Source of the DNA: Hoplostethus atlanticus
Lineage: Eukaryota; Chordata; Actinopteri; Trachichthyiformes; Trachichthyidae
NCBI GenBank assembly: GCA_034670405.1
Contig: JAXDDX010000087.1
Span: forward strand, 1,364,001 to 1,428,000
DNA length: 64,000 bases
Direction: 5' to 3'
Positions within the stretch are counted from its first letter, which is position 1. Each line of letters begins with the position of its first letter. Shown piece after piece: positions 1 to 49,700 of this stretch. The notes beneath the pieces were generated by a model that saw only the letters and a list, made by a program, of their open reading frames with translations, was not told where the DNA came from and did no database searches. Position numbers and translations under genes: made by a program.

Positions 1-117
1 TTTTTAGATGTTGTCTCTATTGACCTGTTGTTAAATGTTCTAACTTGATCTTTTTAGGGATTATATTACAATGTCGTTTAGATTAGGGTTAGTCCGATAT
101 ATAAATTAACTGATATA

Positions 118-761
118 CAGTGCCTTGAAAAAGTGTTTGGCCATCATCCCTTTTTTCACAGGTAAGAGTCTCACAGCCTGGGATTTTGATGCATTACAGT
201 GGGAATTTTTATTTTTATTTTTATTCCTCCTAGTAAAATTAAGCAAACTGTGTCAAGTTAGTTGGGGAACGGTGATGGATAGCAATTTTGAGGTCTTGCC
301 ACAGATTGTTGATGGGATTAAGGTCAGGACTCCGACTGGGCCACTCAAGGACATCTATTTTCTTAATTCTAAGCCACTCCAGTGTTGCTCTGGCAGTGTG
401 CTTTGGATCATTATCCTGTTGAAAGACAAACTTCTTCCCTAGTTTGAGTTTTTTTGACAGACTTTCTGCCACATATCTGCAGTATCTTCTTCTAGGTGAC
501 ATTTTGCAAACTCTTTGTGGGCAAGGATATGTTCTTCCTTGCCACTCTCCCATTTAGGCCCTTTTTGTGCCTTGGAGATTGTTGATCCATGAACATCACC
601 TTCCATCGCAGCCACTGACGTCTGTAACTTGTTCACAGTTGGCTTCACAGTAGCTTCTCTAAGAAGTGCGGCAACTAAATTAAGAGGGACGGCCTGATTT
701 AGGCAGCGTGTGACAACATGTGAAAAAGGTGTTGAGGTCTAAATACTTTTTCAAGGCACTG
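118..761 (-). mobile_element. Tc1-like transposon remnant, internally deleted
   Basis: Near-perfect inverted ends (CAGTGCCTTGAAAAAGT on the left, the reverse at 745-761) are each flanked by TA, the target duplication of Tc1/mariner elements. The minus strand at 239-553 encodes the C-terminal part of a Tc1 transposase: the DNDPKHTA and WPSRSPDLNP motifs are visible. At about 640 bases it is far shorter than a full element of about 1.6 kb, and the frame is broken upstream. It lies in a collagen intron. Confidence 0.85.
239..553 (-). pseudogene. Tc1 transposase fragment
   Basis: The conceptual product carries part of the DDE catalytic core, with QQDNDPKHTA followed about 20 residues later by WPSRSPDLNPINNLW. 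The N-terminal DNA-binding domain is missing. It cannot act as an active transposase. Confidence 0.8.
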
Positions 762-769
762 TATAGGGC

Positions 770-1020
770 CAGTTTGGCCTTTTATTAAGAATCAATATCA
801 GCCAGTCTCTGTTGTCCACCTCTGATATAATGGAGGTTCCTTATTTTTTTTACTCAGCAGCTTCAGAGGTGTGAGTCTGTAAAACCTCCAATGAAACCTG
901 CCTCACCCTGCCTTAAGGAGCTGCTGACCCACCTAAAACAATTTCATTAGTATGGCTTTCAGTGGAGGGTTTTAGTGTCCTATAGTCTAAATGCTGTTTC
1001 AGATGCTTTCCCACCCTACT
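770..1020 (+). repeat. Dispersed repeat copy (GGCCTTTTATTAA family)
   Basis: This segment shares blocks with several other places in the window, including 60795-61140, 47217-47350, 12395-12450, 24050-24130 and 62400-62470. Shared pieces include GGCCTTTTATTAA near one end and GTTTTAGTGTCCTATxGTCTAAATG near the other. It is an old interspersed repeat of unknown class. Confidence 0.5.
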
Positions 1021-2714
1021 AAGAATAACCCTAGTTTAGATGTTGTATTCTTAACCAGGTTTTTGTGTTTCAAGGTTGACTGTCATGTCATATGATGTGG
1101 CATTGAGCCTTAACTCTCAAAGGATTGGTTTCATGGCTCAGTGGTTGTTTCAATGTTGTCACAATCCTGTCAAAATGTTGCATGGACGGGTGGATTCTGT
1201 TAAGGGGAGTAAATCACTAACAAATATGCCACCTTATCTACATTTGAATTGGCTTATCCGTATTATTCAAATGACTGGTTAGGGCTGTTTTATATTGGGA
1301 TGATTTTATGCTTGTCAAAACATTGATAATTATATTTCGCTTAAATTCTATTTTATAATTCATATAATGAACGGTGTCTTATCACTTTGGGTTTCTATTC
1401 TTTCTTGGTTTTCATTTTGGGTCAAAAATCATTAATTTAATGTTATCATCGCTGTCAGGTGAAAACCTTGTATCTCCTGTATGTCAACTTTTCAGGAACT
1501 AAAAAAACACAGCTTTGTCTGTAGATTGATGACCATGCATATATCCCATGGGGTTTCATAAGACCAAGGGTCATAGAATTTTCTCAACCCATAAGAGGAA
1601 CCGTGTAATCTTTCATTCATTGAAGTGAAAACATTAAAATACCCAAAGTTGGAATTACAAAGTTTTCACATGACAACAGCGATATGTGTCATACTATAAA
1701 TTGCACAGTAACTCCTCTTTGTATGGGAAAAATATCGATCATGTTGTCTGCTACCTAACGTTGTAACTTGCCATGACAAGTATAGTTGAACCAGCTGATC
1801 AGGGGTGGAAAGAGTACCAAATCTTATCTTACTCATGTGGAATTACTGTTACTTTGATGACATTTTACTTAATTAGAAGTAAAATTACCAGTTTAAAAAT
1901 GAATTAAAAAGTAAAAGTTACTGATTTGCTTTAAAGACAATCTTTTCCATGTAATGCTAAAAGGACAAGAGAGTAGAGAGTTCAATATGTGGTATTGCAT
2001 GCATTTTCACTATGTAGTTTGTACTAAAAATATTCTGAAATTCATGTTATTATTTTATATGTCTCTAAAAAGCCTGAAATTGCCCCTCCCCATTACTCAA
2101 TAATGTTACAACACTGATGTTTCTGTTGCTGTTAGCTATCCAACTAGCTAACCAGGCTAACCAGGCACTTTCTGACACAACGCTTAGGGACAGTAGATCA
2201 AATTTGTACTCTGTAATGGATGTGATTTAAAATGTCACAAAGTACAGCAAAATTACTGACTCCAAAAAACTTAGTTACAGTAGGGAATCATAATGGGTGT
2301 AATTTGTTACTTCCACCCTTGCAGCTGATATATATAGTACAACATGAATTTGGTCCCAATATATCATGGCATCTGAATATGAAAGTGAAGAGCATTACAT
2401 GTGGGTCCGTGTTTAATGTCTCTATTACAGTAGAGCAACATATGGCTGTATATCATAAGTCATAATTCTCCATCACCATTAAAAGGAGTTACTGCCAATT
2501 ACTGTCACTCACTTCACCACCACCACCACCTCCATCACCCTTCATTCATCAACATCTGAATGTGTTTTTGGTACCACTTGAGTCACTGCTTCACTCACCC
2601 CCCCTCCCCCCACCTCCAATCCTTCTCCCCCACCTTCCTCCCTCCTCCTCCTCCTCCTCCTCCCAACATCTCTCCATCATCTCTGCTCTCTAACTGTTGT
2701 ACAACGCTATACAG
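1021..2714. other. Collagen intron with no recognised gene
   Basis: AT-rich intronic DNA. From about 2583 it becomes pyrimidine- and C-rich before the exon at 2715. I see no coding exon or complete mobile element here. Confidence 0.5.
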
Positions 2715-11631
<8,917 letters not shown>

Positions 11632-12232
11632 CGATAACCTTGGAATGGCATGTGTGATTGTACATAGAATATTTATTTTTTTACTTTCTCCTGCTCTGTT
11701 ATACTTGGACAAAAATTTGAAAATCCTAAAAAGATGCAAGATTTTTGTACAGATTGTTTATTTTTAATACTTATGATAATGTTTATGTACTGGATTATTA
11801 TATCTATGCATTATTTTAATATGGTTGGATAAGGAAAAATTATAATGTGGCTACATATGCATGATATTTGTGCATAATGTGAAGTGGATATTGCCTATTA
11901 ACTTATTGTATCATGTTGTTTTGTTCTGTTGTAATAGACCATGCTGCACTGATTTGTGGGGCTGGAAAGATGAAGTGTTAGCCTTAGTTGAACTCTCCTC
12001 TTTATGATAAGATGTTTAAAAACAACCTGCCCAAGCTTTGCAAAGTGTTTGTGTTACATGTCTAACAGTGAGAGCACTGTTTGTCTGCACTTTGAATTTT
12101 AGTCATGTGCTCTTTCAGTATCGATAAACACCCATACATCCATTTGTACCAGTCTCAATTTGATCATATTTAGGGCAGTCGCCATCTTAAGATATTTTTA
12201 GACTACAAATAGTCATAGCAATTAGGGTTCAA

Positions 12233-12460
12233 TATGTTTGTTTTTTTAAGGCTGATACTACTGATGTTTTTGGATTGAAGCTGACTCGAGACAATTATTT
12301 TGTGCTGATTGACAATATCTTTAAATCTGACCAGAAAAATTATTCCAAGTATTCAGTGTTCCCACAAGAATTGTATTCTCGTCAGGGTGGAAAAGCCTCT
12401 GAAACGGCATTTAGACCATCATGGGACACTAAAACTCTTCATTGAAACCCAGACTCAGGA
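12233..12460 (-). repeat. Dispersed repeat copy
   Basis: Shares GGGACACTAAAACTCTxCATTGAAACC and flanking blocks with 4036-4200 and 24030-24140. Confidence 0.5.
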
Positions 12461-13012
12461 AATCTAGTTGGGTTAGCAGCTACTTAAGGCAGGTTTTATT
12501 GCAGGTTGTAACTGTAAATCAGTGTAACAAGTCGATTTAATCAACAAAACTGTAAATTGCTTTGCCCAAACTTATTGACATGAATGCTGTTAGGAATAAT
12601 AACCTCTGTAGATCTTGTACTTACCACTGAGCAATATTTTGTGAGTATGGTTTTGATGCCAGAGGCTTATAATTCTTCAGGAAATACTCATACAACTTGG
12701 AAAAAAAACATTTTAGTTTTTCACAAAACAAAGGAGATCACCATCTGCTGTTAACATTTCCAAACTGAATATTTGTATCACTGGAGGAGGGTTTCAACCA
12801 AGGCTGCCTAACCATTTGAAGCTTTAAAGACAAGGCATGAAAGCAACTGAAAAGATAAGCATTTAGTTGTACAGCCAGAAAAGAGCTCAGCATTTTTAGC
12901 TTCTCATCAAGTATAATCCTTCTGGTCTTGATTTGTTCAAGTTCATTGTAAATAGTTTTGCCACCTTCTGCTTTTTGACTATCAGGCTAACTATAGTGTT
13001 TGCAGATTGTTG

Positions 13013-13015
<3 letters not shown>

Positions 13016-13045
<30 letters not shown>
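13016..13045 (+). repeat. (GT)n microsatellite
   Basis: About 15 GT units. Confidence 0.9.
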
Positions 13046-13047
<2 letters not shown>

Positions 13048-14519
13048 TTTGTCTTCTAATATGTGGCACAGTATACAACCCCGTAAAAAAAAAACATTTT
13101 GTGGGATGACTGAACTATTGCTGCTCCCCCTTGAGGCATGCTGCTGCGACAGCCACATAAGCCTCATCCATTTATAATGATATGAAGAAAGCTGTAACGT
13201 GCTTGGACAATGAAGATGTTTTTTTTTTATTAAGAAGTACAGAAAATATAATCCACAAGCCTTTTTTTATATGGAGTAACTGTGCTAAGCTAACCTTATT
13301 AACTGTGTTACAAAGTGAATCAGTGTTTGAAGAAATGGATGAGGAGGGACCAGGAGTGGAGCTCGATCCGTCACATGCTGCTCTTTGTTTGTGTTTTTCT
13401 CTGCCTGGATGTGTTTGCCACGAGAGATTGTCAGATCCTTGCCATCAATAAAACATTCATCAGGTCCCATTGCTGTACAGTACCTCGTATTAACTTATGC
13501 CATAGTCACTAGGTGGAACGATTTCATTGTCATATTGATCATAAATCCGCAGGGATTTGATGGCTGTGTCCAAACGTGTTTCGAAATCTTCAAAATGTTG
13601 ATTGTGTTCAAAATGACAATCAGAATTAAACATACATTTGTAAGGATTGTTTTGTTCTCCAAAATATTGATCTAGCTACTAAGTGACAGTGGAACTGCAG
13701 ACGGTAGTCAGTAATGGGTATGATATAGCTATTTAAAGCTGCCCTAGGCAAGATTTGTATGTAAAAATCCAACTTTATCAGTCTAAATCACAAAGTGGGG
13801 CTCCAACAGAGGAAAACGTATATCATCCCCTCTAACTGAGATGTCGCAGATTCACCCTATTTGACCAAAATAAATTCTGATGCCGGTATAGTCACTGGTG
13901 GGAAATCTTCTCAACACATCAAAACGAAAGTGGACTCGCCAAAGACGGCTGAACCTCTTCACCACCTCCACCCCCACCAGACACTAAAAAGTGGACATTC
14001 AGTTTATTAACCTCACAGGATTTCTGGGTATTGAAGTCCAAGAAATCCAATTACCTCTGCCATTTGCCCAGTGTAGCCTTACTAGCTATCTATTCACGCT
14101 ATAAGAGTTATAAATATAGTTAGTTGAGTCACTAATCTTGGTTTGTTAATTGTCTGTCATAAACTGCTAACTCCTTTCTGTGATGTTGAAACGTTTTGTG
14201 TGCCTCACCGCATGAACTGAATGAACTGCCTGAGGTGAGTTGTTTTGAGCTGTTTTGTACCATCCAGACAACATTTATGGTCGAGAAACTAAATCAAAAG
14301 GAACAAAATACCAAGTTATTATTTCAACTTAAGGGAAAAATCCACCCAAAAATCACTATCACTATTAGAAACAGTTGTAGGTGATGGAATTTGTATTTCT
14401 GGGCCCACGTTGTTTGGTGGTGTACTTTTCTCATTCCCTTGTTAAACTGGCCAAACGTAGACATGGTATTTCCAGCAACTCCAATGGAGTTGGACAGCAG
14501 TATAAAAAATTAATCTATC

Positions 14520-14990
14520 TAAAACATCAACGGTAAGCGTCAGGTTTTGGTGTCACCCCTCAGAATCAAAGAGCACGGGCTTCTTTCTAGACTGACGATC
14601 AACAACCATACAGGGAGAAATCCATCGTAGAAGAAGAATACCAATTTCTCCACCGACAGTAGCCAAGATAGACCAGAATGCAATGCAGTAACCAAGATAG
14701 ACCAGAATGCAATGCAGTAGCTAAGATAGACCAGAATGCAATGCAGTCACAAGACGTGTTAAGGGGCTGCTATCATAGACACTACCCAATGTTCACCAGC
14801 TAGTTGTCTAGCTAGCTAGCTACGGCCACCTTTGATTGAAAGCAACAAGTTCACACCCCTTCTTTGAAGGTTGTTGAAAGAAAATGTTCTGGAAAATGTA
14901 GGAAATCATTTAAGTAATAGTAGACAAAGCAGGTTGAGGGAAGGGGGGTACACCAAAAAAGCAAATTACAACACTTCATCACAAAATAAC
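14520..14990 (+). repeat. Dispersed repeat, copy 1 of 2
   Basis: Long similarity to 28678-28975: both contain CATCAACGGT, CCTCAGAATCAAAGAGCA, GGGCTTCTTTCTAGAC, CAATTTCTCCACCGACAGTA and GCAGGTTGAGGGAA in the same order. This copy also carries three tandem 31-base units at about 14660-14745 built on AGATAGACCAGAATGCAATG. No coding potential was recognised. Confidence 0.75.
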
Positions 14991-15079
14991 TCACAGATTG
15001 ATGATATCTAATCTATAATCCTTGAAGAATGCTAATAGTTTTTGCTCCTGTGTCTAAACTGATCAAGCTACATTCACAA

Positions 15080-15290
15080 AAATGTATCTATATTTCAAAG
15101 GGTCAACATCCTTTCCAACTGGCCAAGAAGTAGGGCTACCAGAGATCCTCTTGACGATGCCTTACCCAAAGCTGCAGAGAGGAAACTTGAAGACATTGGA
15201 GATATCTTTGACTTTTTACCCACACCTGGGGTTGCCATTTCAAGGATTTTCCAGGAGGCCGGACAAAGGGCCAGTAACGTTCGGAGGCTC
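15080..15290 (+). pseudogene. Possible relic of a protein-coding sequence
   Basis: One frame reads about 60 codons with protein-like composition and no stop, including LDDALPKAAERKLEDIGDIF and then DFLPTPGVAISRIFQEAG. It ends in a stop after RRLRW. A second frame continues into EQNDFTKTEKQRIPTIFF. I do not recognise the family. It could be a processed pseudogene or a diverged exon. No splice sites could be assigned. Confidence 0.3.
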
Positions 15291-18200
15291 CGGTGGTAGC
15301 AGTGAGCAGAACGACTTCACTAAGACTGAAAAGCAGAGGATACCCACCATCTTTTTTTGGTTCTTCGTCGAAGGCTTCTCGGACAGGAACGCCACCACTG
15401 CCACAGGGAGATGCAGATGTGTTTCTTTGAGTTTATATACTTTATACGTTGGTCTATTTAATTCACCATGTGAAAGCTAGGCATGGACACTTTACCACGT
15501 GCAATTTCTCTGCGTTTTACCTGATGGTCAAATACTGTAACTGTGATTCAGAATTCAGAGCAGCTCGCAGAGCACGTCGATGCCATTTCGCCACGTGTTT
15601 TCTGAGAAAAGCCAAAAGCAAAGGGAAACACTCTTGATGATTCCTTATTGATATATTCAAACTACTGCCTGTCTTTTCAGATATCCCTTTGCCTGCAGCT
15701 ATTAAATTCAGTTTGAGTAATTCTGTTGCTAAGGAAACCAGCGTCACACCATTTATACAAGCCTGGTCACATATAACAATTAATTTACTTTCTTGTACTG
15801 AGGTGTTAGACGACACCACAAATCAATGCTGTAATTGTAAGTATTGTACAATGTAAGGGAAACTACTTGGTATGTATAAAGTACTCACTCTTTGTATATA
15901 GATTACTTGATTTTTACATACAGAATAAGCATCAAAATTCTCAATGGGCAATGTTCATATTTTTCATATTTTATTTTACACAGACTGGGCATCCAACATG
16001 ACATGCATGTGTTATTATGATTTAGGCAGGTAAAAGCTGCAATTGTTTGGATGGTTCGATTACGTTTCCTGGTACATTTGTCATTTTTTAAAAGCTTGAT
16101 CCGCTTTGTAATTTGAACACGCCCATTTGGTTCATATCTGCTGTATGTATCCAGATGTGATAACATTTTTGGACTCAAAGCAGCAGTTAAAGGTGCATTT
16201 TAAAGAATTCATTACATTTTGAGCGAAAACTAAAGTGTTGAATATTTTGAATGGCTGTTACTGTCCATGTACATCTGTCTTGTAAAAGGAAAAAAAGTGA
16301 TGCCCTTTATCAATATGTTACACATAAACTTTCCTGTTTCATTGAAAATCCAATGAACAGAAGCATTCCTTATGTCATATTGACAACTGCCTTGTAAACA
16401 GACCTGGGTCAAATGGTATTTCATTTTTTTGTTGAATTTCCTTTCTTTTTTAAAATTTTCCAGTATTTAAGTTTGTCCATAGGTTAGGTCATTTTTTCAT
16501 TACCTTGACAAAACGCAGCGTGTAGCAGTTTGAAACTGAAAGAGCGAACAAAGCCATTTCAGCTATAAACAGGTGGAAGTGCAAGTGTCCCCCCAGCACA
16601 GATGCTACATGCTAAATGCTAATACCTCTAACCTCTAAAACTCTTGATTCTCGTCTCTCCAATTCATTCAAAGGGCCAAGGCCTTTAGATTTAGTAGGTG
16701 GGATGCAACCCTACACTTTTTAAGATGTTAAATGTGAGAAATGAAATTACGCTGAAAAATGACAGAAAAAGACTGAAATGTTTCAAAAGTAACAGGTGAT
16801 CATACTTTGGTCTCATTGAATCAGAATTTGGCTCTTAATTGTGTTTTCAAAGGTTATTGCAAATTGGCATCCACCCGATTATTACTTATCATCTTTATTA
16901 AAGTTTGTAGGCATTTCTGCTTTGATCTTCGCATGTCTATTTTGCACAAAGATGGAACTAACCCACACTTTAATTTAACTTGCTTTTATTTACTTGGTTT
17001 GCTCTACATTTCCCAATTGGCATGACTTTTCTGTGTCTTGAACATATAGGGCAGTTACTGCGTTAATTCAGTATGACAGTGTACTCTTCATGTAGAATTT
17101 TGAAACCAGGTTACGGAATATGGATTTTTTATTCTTCAAACAACTTGTAAATATATAGATTTTTTTGTCCAATCTTTTGAAAAGGCTTCCTGAAATACTT
17201 GGAGTAAGGAGTAAGTGTTAAGTTAAAAATGTATTTTAAATACAGCTCAAGCATGAAACTAACTTTTGATCAACCAGTCTCAATGGCTCGTGAATTTGAA
17301 AAAGAAAATGTATTTTTAGCTTTAGGAGCTTTTAAAGCAAACTGGAATGACTGAACGCAGGCTGACAGACATCTCAGCAGCATTTGGCTGCTGGCTATCT
17401 TCCATTTCAAATCCTGAACATGGTCATCACATTGTTTTATATGAAGAGTACACAGATCTTTTTGGTGTTGTATCAAATGTAAAGCTGGAATTATGCAACT
17501 GTGCGCAATGCGTTCTTCACTTTACTTGATGAGCTGCTCATAAGGTGGTAAAAGGCATTATAAGCAGATTATAATGACGGTACAAGATCTAACGCTGGAT
17601 GCTATAATACACATAATACAGATTGTGCATGAAGTACTTTCTGGAGTAGTCTTTCCACAACTTATTCGTATCAGATTCATTCATGTCTGTCCATTATCTG
17701 CTGCTTATAATGTACCACACAATGCTCTTCAAATAAAGTGTGACCCTTTCTGTTTTGTATGAAGTAGATGTACCATCTTTTCTTTAGGTCATCATTATTT
17801 GTATTTAAATTTGGGAAAGTAAAGCAGATTAAACTGTTGAGTATGAACGGTAACACATTTAGCCTGCATTATCTTAATAGCTTCAGAGTAGAAATCGAGA
17901 TGTATCATATTTTTTATTTTGAAAATCTGTATTTGTCAGATTACTACCGTATCTGAGAATGGAGGGCATTATATAAAGCAATTTGCATGCTGATGTTGTT
18001 TAGCCTTTACGAAGCACTATTTTGCATTTATTATCAACTTTTTTCCTATATCTGTAATATAACCTGAGATATGCATTTGATGCTATTTCTGCACAGTATG
18101 AGGAAATCTGTCAGTTCAGTGTCCTTTAACATTTTCCTCCACGGTTGCCAGATTTCTGAAGGTAAGTGCCACATTGAATTGAGATGTATAAGTTTGTTTC

Positions 18201-18957
18201 CGCAGATTCAATGTGAGTTCCAGCCACAATTGAGGTATTCAATGCGCTCCACAGTTGAGCATCTTTTAGTTGAGTGTGGTGTCAGAAGTGAATGTTTATA
18301 AGGTAATGATTTTGTTTTTATTTTACAAAACATTGTTTTTACTTTTTATAATCCATAAAACGGCAGCTTTCGTCACTGATTGCCACGACAGATTCACTGT
18401 TCAGTACAAGTGAAACTTTCAAACAATTGTCACTGATAAAGAATAAAGAAAGACATTTTCATGCAGGTGGAAGTCATTATATTTTGAAAACATCATCTTT
18501 TGCAACTGCTGAAACTAGTAGTGAAGTGCCTCTCTTTTGTGAAATTGATCCTGATTTGCAGCGTACATTTTTGCAACACACAAAAAATATATATTTGCAT
18601 GCATTTTAACAACATATATGTCATGTATTGACATAGTTGGAAACCACCAATATAAATAATGTGTATCTTTTAATCATAGAGCTACATGTGAAGTCTTTTA
18701 ACTATTACAAAAATGGCCACTCACATTTATGTTCTACATGCATTTACATACAAGGTGTAGAAATAGTTTTGATATGGAGTATATTTAAATGTATATGATC
18801 CCAGGATACACTATGTATACATTACATTTTGAAATAGCTTGCCAGGGTATATTATTCTTAAATGTATTTAGTAATTTATTTTGAAACATAAGTCAGAGTG
18901 TGTAGTGTAAACAGCATGTTAATTTAATGTAATTTAATTACATTTTTATTTAATTTA

Positions 18958-18958
18958 A

Positions 18959-19013
<55 letters not shown>
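18958..19013 (+). repeat. (CTAT)n microsatellite
   Basis: About 14 tandem CTAT units. Confidence 0.95.
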
Positions 19014-19933
19014 TTGTCTGTTTATTATTTAAAGGTTTATTTATTTCAAGGTTTATTAACTTTTCATCTCCTAGTGTAAAAAAATGTATTTGTCAGATGC
19101 CTTGCGGCCACCAGGGGATGCCTGATCCTTCCACTTCATTAGCAAGCCCCGCTTTTGGTGCCTCAGTTGCAAATAGTAAAACAGCCCTCCCAACATAGGT
19201 GGTTGTCATTGTGTTTGACAACAGCGACCGAGAAACATGAGGTTGAATCCTGGAGGGAATGTACAACCGTGAATAGAAAGTCAGTGCTTTTCATCAGCAG
19301 GAATGTTATTTTGAATGCTTTCCTCAGCAACACTGTAAGTACATAACAAAATGTTATTGATACTCATTCTTGATAGATGGACTCGATCTAAACTTGCACA
19401 GTATCTGAGTAGGGCAGGCTGCATGGTACAAAAAAGTGCTTTTGACACTTGTTGATTTTGAGACTATAATGTGCTCATGGCAATTCCTAATGAGCACCAG
19501 TAATAATGTGTGACATTTTGTTCAACCAGTTGCATGTGATTTTATAAAGGATATATATGTAGGATATAAGGAAATATAAAGGATATATATGTGAATGTGA
19601 TTTTATAAAGGATACATATGTATGTATGTGTATGTCACTGTAGCAAGGCTGGCACACTTTGGGTAAGCTTATGTTAAATTTAATACAAGATATTTGACAC
19701 ATTTTTAATTGATATTTATTGATTATATTTCATTGATTTACATTTTTATTGACTTATTGACACAAATTCAATCAGTCAAACAATCATATCAAACATTTTT
19801 AGCATTTAAGACATCAAAGAAAACATCGAGGAAGAAAGGGCCCCTTGCCCCGCCGCAGAACGACCTCTCAGACAGTAATTGGGGTGAGTTTGACCAAAGG
19901 GCCGTTCCTATGGTGGCCAGCCAACGCCTGGCC

Positions 19934-46774
<26,841 letters not shown>

Positions 46775-49700
46775 ACATCCCGTGGCTACCAGGACTTTCC
46801 ACACTACACAGGATCGAAAAAAAGGATCTGATGTCGCTAAATCCCAGTGTCACCCTGACTGTAGTTAGTCTACAATGACAGTCTCAGTTCTGGGTCATCG
46901 TGTTCAAAAATATTCAAATGTTTTTTTCCTCTTTTTTTTTTTTACTTTGTGAATCCAGCCCCAGACGCTTGTTGCAGACTCTTTTGACAAATGACAACAT
47001 GTTTTTTATGATCTTTGTCATTTTCCATTCAGTCCTGTGCCATTGTCATGCTAGCTTCCCCTCAAAGTGCCATAGGCTACCTGTGTGCTGCTACTTGCTC
47101 TCTGATGAGACAACAGACATGTGATGCCATACTTACTTACACACATACATACTTTGTCTTACTTTGGGCCCCTTGAGTCCTCATTAATTCAATTAAATGA
47201 CTTTACCGGCATGACTGTTTGTCAGAAACAATATTGGGTTAAAACAATATATTGGTTTACTGATATTGGCTTTTATTAAATATCGGCTATAGTCCAGTCA
47301 ATGTCACCCACCTCCGACATTATGGAGGTTCCTCCCTGACCACAGCTGCATAAAACCCTGGAAAACATGCAACAACATTTTATTTTCTTTGTGTTTCTTT
47401 GTTCTTTTGTCATTTAATCATTCAATTATGTTTTTTCTAATTCATTTAAAGGCAGTATCAATGTATCAACCAACCATTGAATAGGTGTGGTGGGTCACCC
47501 TACCAACAATAATTCACACATTCATACCATATTGAGACTAATTAGTTCTAATTGAGAGATTAGTTATTTGGTTTGACAACATGTACCCTACAATTGTACA
47601 TAATCATCAATATCCATTGTTAGAGTCAGTAGGCATAGTGTTAGGCACACATTCTCTCTGTCCTTTAAATGCTGGCTGAGGATGCAGTCTCTTTTGTAGT
47701 CATGTGATTGGACTGAGTATAAGGAGATTTGAACTCTTCTTCAAAGGCCAATTTGATTGACTGCTATGACCTGCAGCCCTGCCCGGATTGTTTTGTTTTC
47801 TATTGATGACATCCTTTTACATTTTAATAATCCAACTATAATAAATTGACTGGAAGAAACCATAGGAGACGTGAGAGCTGGTCGCTCCAGCTGAAGCCAA
47901 AGCTTGGGCTGGCCTACCCCAGACTGGTGAGCTCTGCATCTACCACCATACCTGCAGCCAGCATTCTTCCTTTTGTCACTGCTATCCACATCCTAACACA
48001 AACACTTTTTTGTTAGAGAGAGAGCTGTTCAATAGAACTATCCTAGACAGCCATAAGGTAGCTCTTCACATAACACCATAATTAAGTAGAAAAAGCCCAA
48101 TGGTGTCCATGTGTGTGTCTCCCCTGTGCTTTACCATGCTTGCCTTTAAAAACCCATTTGCGTCCTGCAGATTAAACTCTCTTCCCGGGTGAGTCAGTCT
48201 TCTCCATCCACCGTTACCTGGCAACAGAAATTACTTAAATCAACCAATGTGCCAAATCGCCCTAACACTTTCTGTCACAATGTCGTCACAATATCATCCT
48301 TCCTCCCAAAATCTGGTCTCAAACGGGACTTTAAGCAGACCCATCTGCCCTCAGCATATGAGCGATACAGTATATGTTCCAATTCTGGAAACAGCGATCC
48401 CTGCCTGTTCAGCTTTTTATAACCTGTCCCTAATCCACATATTGGATGTCTCCCGTATCATGTATTCTGATAATCAGGTGAAACTTGTATTGAAAAATAG
48501 TTTTGGAAATATTTCAAGATGTATTCTTTCAATATGGTACCAGATGGGAAGGGAATTTGGTGGTAATTATTCCACTGCATTTGTAAATCTGTAAATGAAA
48601 ATTCACTAAAGATTTGTCATTCAAAAATACGGTCCTTTGGGTGTTGTGTTGAAATACACAGGTTGTTTTTTTTCTTCATTTTTGTTTGATATAAACTGTA
48701 TCACTGAATATACTTAAAGTGTGTTAGTATATGGCACATGATATCCAAATTAGATGTTGAGATAAACCATATTTTATTATCACATGCAGAGCCATAGTGG
48801 TGGCATCATAATACACTGAAGAAAAAAAATCACTATTATTATTATTATTCACAAAATGTGACCATTTTGATCCATTACAAATTCCCAACAAATTAATTAA
48901 TAGTATTTAGTGTTCCCCCCAGAATTGTATAATTTTTTTATTCTTGGCACGGTGTTGGACCATGGGAACCCACCATTATTAATAATATACATTACTATTA
49001 TGACTTCATTAATGTTACTACTACTACACCTACTGCTACTACTAACAATAATGATCATTTAATCAAAACAAGCGGACCTGGTTTCGAAATCACTCTCTTG
49101 CCTTTGAAAGATTTCTTTGAAAAGCAATGATGCCCCCCTATGACTGTCCACAGGAACTGACAAAAACATTACTGACAATAAAACAATACTATGTCAGACA
49201 ATACAGATTAGTGCATAGGAGTACATAGAGTTTATGTACTGTGCAAAAGGGCAGTTATTTGGTACTTTTATTATTTTATTGTTAACCTGACATCAATTCC
49301 TAATATACATATCATAGTAAGTAGTATAAAGCTGATTAAAGGAGAATGGGGTCTTTTAAGGGAAAAAACCTAATGCTTTTCTAGAAATAAAATATATTTT
49401 TGAGCAAGAAAATTACTTTCGTCAGGGATTTCCATTTTTGGAATGAACTGATTTCTATGGAAGGGAGAGTCTTTCAGCACAAAATATGACAGTACAATTA
49501 CATTGAATCTTTCAGTCACAAGGTTTAAGTTAATGATTTCAGTTTCTTGGTCAAGCATACATATAACAGACAATTACATTACATTACATTACAGGCATTT
49601 AGCAGACGCTTTTATCCAAAGTGACTTAAAATAAGTGCATTCAACATAGGTAGGCAAGAGAACCACTAACCACATTTCCTTCCTAAACAAGGATGTAAGA

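Larger units (their letters stand above)
11632..19800. other. Intergenic region between collagen gene and prkg2
   Basis: The first part is the collagen 3' untranslated region of unknown length. The rest is AT-rich DNA with a GT run (13016-13045), dispersed repeats (12233-12460, 14520-14990), a TTAA-flanked end copy at 13732-13770, a (CTAT)n run at 18958-19013 and a possible coding relic at 15080-15290. I see no intact gene. Confidence 0.5.

Noticed and set aside
13182-13512. Frames with a signal-peptide-like stretch (RHMLLFVCVFLCLDVFATRD)
   Set aside because: Three overlapping frames and no splice or family support. More likely chance in AT-rich DNA.
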